Below are positions 36,911-42,421 of a DNA stretch of 64,000 nt, piece by piece. Source of the DNA: Candidatus Helarchaeota archaeon (lineage in GTDB: Archaea > Asgardarchaeota > Lokiarchaeia > Helarchaeales > RDOG01); contig JAHPZH010000001.1 of NCBI GenBank assembly GCA_019058315.1, positions 591,536-655,535 of the forward strand, in the 5' to 3' direction. The first letter of the stretch is position 1. Each line of letters opens with the position of its first letter. The notes beneath the pieces were generated by a model. That model worked only from the letters and a program-made list of their open reading frames with translations. It searched no databases and had not been told where the DNA came from. The translations under genes and the position numbers were made by a program.

Positions 36911-36970
36911 AATTCTTCACCTCCAATTTTTTTTTAAGATAATTTCTAGCTTCAATTGGGTTTTGTAAAG

Positions 36971-37041
36971 TTGCACAGACAGGAATCGAACCTGCTTGCA
37001 ACTCGTTGTAAGCGAGTCAACGATCCAACCGTCCCTGTGCA
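36971..37041 (-). tRNA. tRNA-Val(TAC)
   Basis: Acceptor TGCACAG/CTGTGCA, anticodon stem ACTCG/CGAGT with loop CTTACAA, T arm GCAGG-TTCGATT-CCTGT. CCA is not encoded. No intron. Confidence 0.92.
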
Positions 37042-37046
37042 AATGA

Positions 37047-37121
37047 TGGAATCGGTGGGATTTGAACCCACATAAACTTGATCTTCAGTCAAGCGGACTC
37101 GCCGGATTATCCTACGATTCC
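37047..37121 (-). tRNA. tRNA-Phe(GAA)
   Basis: Acceptor GGAATCG/CGATTCC, anticodon stem CTTGA/TCAAG with loop CTGAAGA, T arm GTGGG-TTCAAAT-CCCAC. CCA is not encoded. No intron. Confidence 0.94.
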
Positions 37122-37123
37122 AA

Positions 37124-37209
37124 TGGTGGGGTTACTAGGATTTGAACCTAGATCACCAGATTTCTCCACATTTGGAGTCTGGAAGTCTCCCGGATTAACG
37201 TATAACCCC
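37124..37209 (-). tRNA. tRNA-Trp(CCA) with a 10-base intron
   Basis: Acceptor GGGGTTA/TAACCCC, anticodon stem CCAGA/TCTGG. The loop reads CTCCAA, then about ten extra bases, then A. CTCC of the loop pairs with GGAG before the 3' splice site, a canonical bulge-helix-bulge. Archaeal tRNA-Trp commonly has an intron at this site but usually a much longer one. CCA encoded. Confidence 0.88.
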
Positions 37210-37211
37210 AT

Positions 37212-37327
37212 TGGTACTCCCGCTCGGGTTCGAACCGAGGTCAATGGGTTTCTCCCATATTCAGATTATGTTTGATCTGAATCAGACCAAAGCCCATCAT
37301 GCTTGGCCAAAGCTACACCACGGGAGT
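37212..37327 (-). tRNA. tRNA-Gln(TTG), intron-containing
   Basis: Acceptor ACTCCCG/CGGGAGT, anticodon stem ATGGG/CCCAT, loop CTTTGG then an intron of about 39 bases then A. Loop CTTT can pair with GGAG near the 3' splice site. T arm CTCGG-TTCGAAC-CCGAG, CCA encoded. Pro(TGG) was considered but would break the stem, and a clear tRNA-Pro is at 40022. Confidence 0.82.
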
Positions 37328-37331
37328 ATTA

Positions 37332-37482
37332 TGGCGGTAGGGGAGAGATTTGAACTCTCGCTCCCCGTGGGGAAGTAGATTTCTGGTAAAGTGAAATCTC
37401 AACTCGAGGGTAGGCTACTAAGCCGTTCCATTCTCACTGCTTCAATAGCAGTCTACCGTCGTAACCACTTGACTACCCTACC
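37332..37482 (-). tRNA. tRNA-Ser(GCT), intron-containing
   Basis: Acceptor GGTAGGG/CCCTACC with discriminator G, anticodon stem GTAGA/TCTAC, loop CTGCTA then about 60 intron bases then A. A long variable arm (CCCC/GGGG) supports serine. CCA encoded. Confidence 0.88.
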
Positions 37483-37490
37483 GCTGATTG

Positions 37491-37607
37491 TGGCGGACTT
37501 GGGGAGATTTGAACTCCCAATCTACGGGTTTCTCCACGATTAAGTTCGGGTTACCCCAAAGCTTGAGATAAAAGCCCGTTGCCGTAACCTGGTTTGGCCA
37601 CAAGTCC
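37491..37607 (-). tRNA. tRNA-Lys(TTT), intron-containing
   Basis: Acceptor GGACTTG/CAAGTCC, discriminator G, anticodon stem ACGGG/CCCGT, loop CTTTTA, intron of about 40 bases, then A. CTTT pairs with GGAG two bases before the 3' splice site. CCA encoded. Confidence 0.88.
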
Positions 37608-37611
37608 GCTT

Positions 37612-37824
37612 TGGCGGGATTGCGGGGAATTGAACCCCGACCTTATGATTTCTGTACTACGGTCGCTTTCCTCCTTTTTCAAAGTCTTATTCTAAACCCT
37701 GCCATGGATAAGTCAACTGAACCCCTATTAAGGAAATTTAATCATTTTTGAGGTGAAATTAATAATTATCAAAAAGGGGCCGTAGTTAGACAGTCATAAA
37801 TCATAGCCATTAGACCACAATCCC
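37612..37824 (-). tRNA. tRNA-Asp(GTC) with an intron of about 136 bases
   Basis: Acceptor GGGATTG/CAATCCC, discriminator G, T arm CGGGG-TTCAATT-CCCCG, CCA encoded. CTGT of the anticodon loop pairs with ACAG, and ACTACGG with CCGTAGT, giving a textbook bulge-helix-bulge with three-base bulges. The anticodon is GTC. This is the longest intron recognised in the array and is AT-rich, without an open frame. Confidence 0.9.
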
Positions 37825-37887
37825 ATTATTCCTCTTCGACTTCAGCCCTAATCTTAAATTAAAAAATGGGGATAATTTGTTAGGGGG

Positions 37888-37930
37888 CAATAATTAGACA
37901 GTCATTAATAACTATTGAACCACAATCCCC
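37888..37930 (-). pseudogene. Duplicated 5' half of tRNA-Asp
   Basis: The minus strand reads GGGGATTGTGG, a decayed D arm, then ATGACTGTCTAA and a few bases like the start of the intron of the adjacent tRNA-Asp gene. No 3' half follows before the intact gene begins. A partial duplication upstream of the intact gene, not a complete tRNA. Confidence 0.7.
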
Positions 37931-38080
37931 GTAAGATGTTGTTGGCTGAGTATACAACTATCTGGCTTCAGTACGAGAGGAACAATTTCACATTGTTTGT
38001 TTCTGACAAGAGGAACTTCATCATAGCCTTGGGAATTATAGTTTGGATAACGACTTATATCCAAGCCCCTGCTATTTCGT
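37930..38080 (+). pseudogene. Fragment resembling 23S rRNA domain VI with sarcin-ricin loop
   Basis: The plus strand contains CTTCAGTACGAGAGGAAC (near 37967-37984), the nearly invariant sarcin-ricin loop, followed by GGATAACGACTTATATCC and AAGC, which resemble the GATAA...ATCTAAGC segment of the same rRNA domain. The intervening sequence is diverged and only about 150 bases are present. I interpret it as a fragment of large-subunit rRNA, possibly carried with the neighbouring homing endonuclease. It runs opposite to the tRNAs. Confidence 0.55.
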
Positions 38081-38158
38081 TCTCTCATTTTCATTACCAA
38101 TTGCTACACCTCTTACTTTAATTGATTGTATACAATAGATTGTTTTCATCTGATAAAC

Positions 38159-38195
38159 TAATGATAGTGGCAGTAGGATTTGAACCTACAATCTT
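38159..38195 (-). repeat. Duplicated 3' end of initiator tRNA-Met (copy A)
   Basis: Thirty-seven bases match the 3' end of tRNA-Met at 39002-39038 with one mismatch (T arm and acceptor 3' strand). No matching 5' part follows. Together with the copy in the intact gene it flanks the HTH-LAGLIDADG gene as a direct repeat. Confidence 0.8.
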
Positions 38196-38214
38196 ACAGG
38201 CTATTTGCAAAGAA

Positions 38215-38874
38215 TTAGATATTCTCTATTATGTATTTGGTCATTCCTTTTAAGATATATAACTCCTTTGTACTATCAATTCTCAATTTGCATACCCCAT
38301 TATAACTTCTACCGATTCCTCTAGAGCCATGCTTTTTTATGTAAGGTTTTGTAAACTGATTCTTTGGAATATTAAGTATTATTGACCAATAAGAAATCAT
38401 TTTTTCAATTTCATGATAAGAATGTAGATGAAGATGAATCTTAATAGAATTTTTATCGATTTTAAGAACATCTAAAAGAAATCTAAGAAAAATTTCAATT
38501 AATTTTGGGTCGGAATTACTAAATTCTATTCTATGATCACTAGATGTAGTCCCTTCGCTCTGATATAATGTTGTTCCTATTATCATTAGGTCTGACCAAT
38601 TTTCTTTTGCAATTTTCTGCCCTTCCTTATAATATAGTTTTCTTCGTTGTTTTGCTAGTTCCTTCATTTTGTGATGCCCTTTTTCTAGAATAGATTGAGA
38701 TTTCTTCTTCAGTCTATCTTTTTGTTCATTTGTTAAAATTATATCTCTTGTCCAGTTCGCAACTGTTCCCTTCGGTATTCCCATTTGTGAAGATATTTCT
38801 CCAAAAGAATACCCCTTTTTACGCAACCTCCTAGCTTTTCTCTTAATTTTTTCTTTATAACTTCTATACTTCAA
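38215..38874 (-). CDS. HTH-LAGLIDADG-type homing endonuclease
   Basis: The 219-residue protein starts with a basic stretch and a helix-turn-helix (GYSFGEISSQMGIPKGTVANW), then a LAGLIDADG-like half with IGTTLYQSEG in place of the usual acidic motif and the characteristic RIEFSNSDPKLIEIFLRFL followed by HLHLHSYHE. This family cleaves long recognition sites in conserved genes. The start is TTG. Its stop is 20 bases from the tRNA-Met 3'-end duplicate. The acidic motif has Glu instead of Asp, so activity is uncertain, but the protein is intact in length. The orientation is that of the tRNAs. Confidence 0.75.
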   Translation of the reverse strand: MKYRSYKEKIKRKARRLRKKGYSFGEISSQMGIPKGTVANWTRDIILTNEQKDRLKKKSQSILEKGHHKMKELAKQRRKLYYKEGQKIAKENWSDLMIIGTTLYQSEGTTSSDHRIEFSNSDPKLIEIFLRFLLDVLKIDKNSIKIHLHLHSYHEIEKMISYWSIILNIPKNQFTKPYIKKHGSRGIGRSYNGVCKLRIDSTKELYILKGMTKYIIENI

Positions 38875-39007
38875 TGAACATCACTCTTATATCTCCATAG
38901 CCCAATAATGGCAGTTCAATTGTTTTGTTTCATATTCATATATAAACTCAACAAATTCTCCTGACTATCAAGTGAAATTTTCGTAGAGACGGGAAATTCA
39001 ATAATGA

Positions 39008-39101
39008 TAGTGGCAGTAGGATTCGAACCTACAATCTTTGGGTATCTCAATAGATTATTATTTATGAGCCCAACGAGATCTCCTGATTACTCCATGCCAC
39101 T
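39008..39101 (-). tRNA. Initiator tRNA-Met(CAT), intron-containing
   Basis: Acceptor AGTGGCA/TGCCACT has the A1-U72 pair, and the anticodon stem TTGGG/CCCAA gives three G-C pairs next to the loop, both initiator features. Loop CTCATA, intron of about 19 bases, then A; CTCA pairs with TGAG for splicing. CCA is not encoded. Confidence 0.88.
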
Positions 39102-39102
39102 A

Positions 39103-39241
39103 TGGTAGAGAGGAGGGGGATCGAACCCCTGCTCTTCAGTTGTCTAAAATTGTTTTGTTACAAAGACAACCATATAAGATTCGTCTTTGTATGACATTAC
39201 ATCATATCAGACTGACGCCTGAACCACTCGGCTACCTCTCT
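39103..39241 (-). tRNA. tRNA-Ile(GAT), intron-containing
   Basis: Acceptor AGAGAGG/CCTCTCT, anticodon stem TCAGT/ACTGA, loop CTGATA, intron of about 60 bases. CTGA pairs with TTAG near the 3' splice site. T arm AGGGG-TTCGATC-CCCCT, CCA encoded. Only one base separates it from tRNA-Met. Confidence 0.85.
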
Positions 39242-39243
39242 AT

Positions 39244-39351
39244 TGGTGCTGACCGGGGGAATCGAACCCCCGTCAACGGATGTCTTCATGTAAATTCGAG
39301 ATTGCGTTTCAATCGAAAGTCCGCTATACTTGTCCGCTATACTAGGCCAGC
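39244..39351 (-). tRNA. tRNA-Glu(TTC), intron-containing
   Basis: Acceptor GCTGGCC/GGTCAGC, anticodon stem GCGGA/TCCGT, loop CTTTCG with an intron of about 30 bases. CTTT pairs with GAAG. T arm GGGGG-TTCGATT-CCCCC, CCA encoded. A short direct repeat GTATAGCGGAC lies in the D arm and anticodon stem. Confidence 0.86.
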
Positions 39352-39355
39352 ACGG

Positions 39356-39492
39356 TGGAGGGCTAGGAGGGATTTGAACCCTCAACATCTCACTATCTCT
39401 GGCTAACTTACGCTACAGATACATTCCGCATAAGGAAGAGCATGTCTTCTGCATACTAGGCGAGCGCTCTAGACCATTGGAGCTACTAACCC
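39356..39492 (-). tRNA. tRNA, probably Thr, intron-containing, anticodon uncertain
   Basis: Acceptor GGGTTAG/CTAGCCC, T arm GAGGG-TTCAAAT-CCCTC, discriminator T (U73, a threonine feature in archaea), CCA encoded. The anticodon stem CTCGC/GTGAG opens into CTAGTAT, which reads AGT if no intron precedes it. A34 would be unusual in archaea, and the bulge-helix-bulge is imperfect, so a second intron is possible. About 60 intron bases. Confidence 0.7.
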
Positions 39493-39578
39493 TATTTTTC
39501 CAATGCAAATGGTTCTTAAACCATACTATTTTTTAAAACTTCTTTTCATCAACTCCGTTTTTTTTATTTTAAATATGT

Positions 39579-39656
39579 TGGTGGACTCGCCGAGCTTCGA
39601 TCTCGGAGCCTCCTACTTGCAAAACAGGCGTTCTACCATTTTCGAACTACGAGTCC
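39579..39656 (-). tRNA. tRNA-Ala(TGC)
   Basis: Acceptor GGACTCG/CGAGTCC, anticodon stem CCTGT/GTAGG with loop TTTGCAA, T stem CCGAG/CTCGG. The T loop begins ATCGAAG rather than TTCGAAN, an uncommon change at position 54. CCA encoded, no intron. Confidence 0.88.
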
Positions 39657-39665
39657 ATTTTTCTA

Positions 39666-39738
39666 TGGGCAAGAGAGGATTCGAACCTCTGTGGGTTGGT
39701 CTGCATCCAACTGCATGACCTAATTCTGCCACTTACCC
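39666..39738 (-). tRNA. tRNA-Cys(GCA), first copy
   Basis: Acceptor GGGTAAG/CTTGCCC, anticodon stem GTTGG/CCAAC with loop ATGCAGA, T arm AGAGG-TTCGAAT-CCTCT, discriminator A. CCA is not encoded. The A73 discriminator is unusual for cysteine. No intron. Confidence 0.85.
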
Positions 39739-39762
39739 ACTATTAAACAAATGTAATTTTGA

Positions 39763-39839
39763 TGGAGGATAAGACAGGATTTGAACCTGTGTGAAATTGG
39801 GTTGCAGCCAATCGCCTACGCCAACTCAGCCACTTATCC
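39763..39839 (-). tRNA. tRNA-Cys(GCA), second copy
   Basis: Acceptor GGATAAG/CTTATCC, anticodon stem ATTGG/CCAAT with loop CTGCAAC, T arm ACAGG-TTCAAAT-CCTGT, discriminator T, the usual cysteine U73. CCA encoded. No intron. It differs from the neighbouring Cys gene throughout, so it is not a recent duplicate. Confidence 0.88.
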
Positions 39840-39843
39840 TTAA

Positions 39844-40020
39844 TGGTGCAGGAGGAGGGATTTGAACCCTCGGTCTCAAGATTTCTTCTAGTATTAGGAT
39901 TCTGTTCGGATTCCGTTATTCGAATACTGTACTATTCGCATTCTGTTATTAGAATTCCAGATCGATGAGGATAACCTCAAAAAATTGTCTTGTAGTTTAT
40001 CCATACTAGCGTACTCCTGC
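39844..40020 (-). tRNA. tRNA with large insertion(s), probably Arg(TCT)
   Basis: Acceptor GCAGGAG/CTCCTGC, T arm GAGGG-TTCAAAT-CCCTC, CCA encoded. Stem halves CAAGA and TCTTG lie about 110 bases apart. No T33 follows CAAGA directly; an internal ATTCTAA would supply anticodon TCT and pairs (TTCTA/TAGAA) with the 3' splice region, which implies two introns. Arg is the one amino acid otherwise missing from the array. The isotype is inference. Confidence 0.6.
39895..39962. repeat. Short imperfect tandem repeats inside the tRNA intron
   Basis: On the plus strand four imperfect copies of a unit like ATTCTGTTATTAGA recur about every 14-17 bases (ATTCTGTTCGG, ATTCCGTTATTCGA, ATACTGTACTATTCGC, ATTCTGTTATTAGA). 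They fill much of the tRNA insertion. Confidence 0.55.
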
Positions 40021-40021
40021 A

Positions 40022-40100
40022 TGGTGGGATCGGCAAGATTTGAACTTGCGATTGCTTGATCCCAAATCAAGAGTCCTAAACCATACTAGACCACGATCCC
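40022..40100 (-). tRNA. tRNA-Pro(TGG)
   Basis: Acceptor GGGATCG/CGATCCC, anticodon stem CTTGA/TCAAG with loop TTTGGGA, T arm GCAAG-TTCAAAT-CTTGC, CCA encoded. No intron. Confidence 0.93.
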
Positions 40101-40110
40101 CAGTATAAAG

Positions 40111-40248
40111 TGGAAGGAAGGGGTTTCGAACCCCTGAACTCCTACGAGATTAGATTTCTCACAGACCTTGAGTGTCGTTCTTAGTATCGTTCTTGACCGA
40201 TAATAAATATCTTAAGTCTAACGCCTTTGACCACTTGGCTATCCTTCC
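40111..40248 (-). tRNA. tRNA-Leu(TAA), intron-containing
   Basis: Acceptor GGAAGGA/TCCTTCC, D arm GCCAAGTGG..GGC, anticodon stem TTAGA/TCTAA, loop CTTAAG then about 50 intron bases then A. CTTA pairs with TGAG. A long variable arm (CTC/GAG) fits leucine. CCA is not encoded. It is the first tRNA of the array. Confidence 0.88.
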
Positions 40249-40361
40249 AATATATAGTGTAAAATTGGAAATATTGATAGAATTTAATAGAAATCTAGTT
40301 AGTATAAGAAGAAGTAGAAATTTTTTCGGATGTATTTTTTAATGTTCACCAAGAATGTCAC

Positions 40362-40457
40362 TGAAACAACGATTCAATAATCCAATGAATTAATAGGTAA
40401 ACCGTTCGGCATAACCACTACCACGGTTGAGCCTCCATGTAGACGACTGTTGTTTCA
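40362..40457 (-). ncRNA. Candidate structured RNA upstream of the tRNA array
   Basis: On the minus strand TGAAACAAC (40457-40449) pairs perfectly with GTTGTTTCA (40370-40362), followed by GTGACA. An inner stem AACCGT/ACGGTT lies at 40428-40423 and 40405-40400. The layout of a closed stem followed by an ACA suggests an H/ACA-like guide, but no kink-turn was found. A TATA-like box lies upstream at 40501-40515. The class is unproven. Confidence 0.35.
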
Positions 40458-40500
40458 TCTTTTTTAACACATCCTTATAAAGTAATAAAAAAAAATCAAA

Positions 40501-40515
40501 CATAGTATTTAAACT
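40501..40515 (-). promoter_or_regulatory. TATA-like box upstream of the candidate RNA and tRNA array
   Basis: AGTTTAAATACTATG on the minus strand is a good archaeal TATA box. A second, CTTTATAAGG, lies at 40482-40473. Transcription from here would enter the candidate RNA and then tRNA-Leu. With gaps between tRNAs of only 1-10 bases in many places, co-transcription of at least parts of the array is likely. Confidence 0.4.
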
Positions 40516-40688
40516 TATGGAAAATTACTGTAATGAATAAAAAAAATGAAAAATATTATCCCAATTCATTATAAATTAGTGAAATTACATTTAGGGTCAA
40601 ATTCTAATTATGATTTGTACAAGTTATTATTTAATTAAATTAAACTATTTAAATAAAAATTTCAGAATTTAATTAAGGAAGGTAAAAA

Positions 40689-41759
40689 TTGGATTTTTTA
40701 TTATTAATTTTAATATTAATTCAAATTATAATTCTGGGAATTTTGACTATATTTTTAACAAGATTATATATAATAACGAGATACTTGCCAATTATTTCCT
40801 TGATACTTTTTTCTGGTTTATTTTTAATAAATTATACATTTTTTATTCCAATTTCATGGCTTAATGAGTTCGAATTTGAAATGGCAAAATTTATTCTGGA
40901 TTTAACTTCATATTTAACATTCATTTCATTTCCATTTTTAATTTTATTTGTTGAAGGGATAAAAGGACGTCCATTTTCTCCAATATTTATTTCATACTTA
41001 TCATTAAATGCATTTACTATAGGCTATGCAACAGGATCCCGCTGGTATTACATATATCAAGGTTCTTGGATCCAGCTATACACTTTTGATCTCGATCTTC
41101 TGTCAACTATACTTTTGTCTTATTTGTTTCTAATCGTATTTTTAAGATTATTTCAATTTATATTGGATAAAAGTAGTGGTAGACCAAAAAAAATGGCAAT
41201 TATCGTAATTTTTGGACTTTTATTCGCGATAATAGGTGGTTCTTTCTCTTTATCTTCTAATATTATGTATTTTTCATTGGTAAATGTATTAATCGGAACA
41301 TCAATTACCTCCTTTGCATATTTAAAAGAACCCAATAGTTTCTTTTTATCGAATACTAATATAAAAGCTATTATGCTAATCAATAATAAAACAAAAGTAA
41401 CATATCTTACTATGAGTTTAAGTGAAGATGATAAACTAGTTATAGCAGCATCAGGAATAGGGGGTATTATGAGCTTTCTTCAAGAAATATTAGATGTAAA
41501 AAATCCTCCACTTGATCTTATCCATAAAGACTCGGGGTTCTTATTAGAGCATAATTATGAAAATGAAGTATCAGCCATTCTAATTCTTGATAAAATTGAT
41601 TATTTACTTCGATCTCCTCTCAAACATGCACTCTCATTATTTATTAAAAAGTATAAAATGGAATTAGATGGATGGAATGGACATTTAGAACCCTTTAAAA
41701 ACTTTAAAGAAGATCTCCAAAAAATTTTCAAATTTGCTTTACCCGTTTCAAAAGAATAG
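40689..41759 (+). CDS. Multi-pass membrane protein with C-terminal longin/roadblock-like domain
   Basis: The 356-residue protein has about seven hydrophobic helices in residues 1-215 and a soluble C-terminus. The latter (about 225-350; TKVTYLTMSLSEDD, then a helix ending LLRSPLKHALSLFIKKYKME) alternates strands and helices like a longin or roadblock domain. The start is TTG, directly preceded by AGGAAGG. It resembles sensor proteins that put a 7TM input in front of a cytosolic module, here without kinase motifs. Function unknown; a membrane anchor for a small-GTPase-linked module is speculative. Confidence 0.6.
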   Translation: MDFLLLILILIQIIILGILTIFLTRLYIITRYLPIISLILFSGLFLINYTFFIPISWLNEFEFEMAKFILDLTSYLTFISFPFLILFVEGIKGRPFSPIFISYLSLNAFTIGYATGSRWYYIYQGSWIQLYTFDLDLLSTILLSYLFLIVFLRLFQFILDKSSGRPKKMAIIVIFGLLFAIIGGSFSLSSNIMYFSLVNVLIGTSITSFAYLKEPNSFFLSNTNIKAIMLINNKTKVTYLTMSLSEDDKLVIAASGIGGIMSFLQEILDVKNPPLDLIHKDSGFLLEHNYENEVSAILILDKIDYLLRSPLKHALSLFIKKYKMELDGWNGHLEPFKNFKEDLQKIFKFALPVSKE

Positions 41760-41856
41760 AAATTTATTATATTCTTATCAAAGCAAAAATAATAGATGGG
41801 TATTTTATATAAAACAATTTATTAATTATTTAATAAAATAGCGTGGAGAAAAATTA

Positions 41857-42408
41857 ATGAAATTAGTTATAGCAATAACAGGCGCTTCTGGGATGATATA
41901 TGCCAGAAATTTACTCCATTATTGTAAGGATAAATTTGAAGTTCATTTAATCATTTCAAAGCCTGCCGAAATCATATTAGAACAAGAATTAAAAATTAAA
42001 AAAGAATATTTTCGAGATTATGCTAAGAAAATTTATTCTCCTGATGATATAAAAGCACCGTTAGCCAGTAGTTCATTCAAAGCAAATGCCTATATCGTTG
42101 TTCCATGTTCAAATAAAACTCTTGCATGTATTGCTAACGGAATTTCTCTAAATCTTATTACGCGGACCTGTGAGGTGGCATTAAAAGAAGATAGGAAACT
42201 CATAATTGTCAATAGAGAAACCCCTTTAAGTTTGATTGCTTTAGAAAATATGGTAAAGTTAAAGAGAGCAGGAGCTATAATTCTTCCTGCTATGCCAGGA
42301 TTTTATCATTCTCCAAAAAACTTAGATGATATAGCTAATTTTATTGTTGGCAGAATATTAGATCAATTAGATTTAAGTCATAATTTCGTTAAATATGAGC
42401 CCATATAG
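41857..42408 (+). CDS. ubiX: UbiX-type flavin prenyltransferase
   Basis: The enzyme prenylates FMN with dimethylallyl (di)phosphate, giving the prenyl-FMN cofactor of UbiD-type decarboxylases. The 183-residue flavoprotein has AITGASGMIYARNLL at the N-terminus, VPCSNKTLACIANGIS at the FMN site and RETPLSLIALENM, all typical. It starts the cluster that also holds the UbiD-like decarboxylase, its user. The stop overlaps the open frame of the next gene. Confidence 0.93.
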   Translation: MKLVIAITGASGMIYARNLLHYCKDKFEVHLIISKPAEIILEQELKIKKEYFRDYAKKIYSPDDIKAPLASSSFKANAYIVVPCSNKTLACIANGISLNLITRTCEVALKEDRKLIIVNRETPLSLIALENMVKLKRAGAIILPAMPGFYHSPKNLDDIANFIVGRILDQLDLSHNFVKYEPI

Positions 42409-42421
42409 TTGGTGTAAGCGT

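Noticed and set aside
37912..38121. Open frames of about 60 codons on both strands over the rRNA-like fragment
   Set aside because: They overlap the sarcin-ricin-like sequence and the tRNA-Asp fragment and show no protein features.
39140..39406. An 88-codon open frame across tRNA-Ile and tRNA-Glu
   Set aside because: It is a translation of tRNA genes (for example RDLNPQHL), a well-known false-gene pattern.
40362..40457. 5S rRNA or SRP RNA
   Set aside because: Neither the 5S signature around CCGAAC nor the SRP helix 8 motifs are present; the size and stems do not fit.
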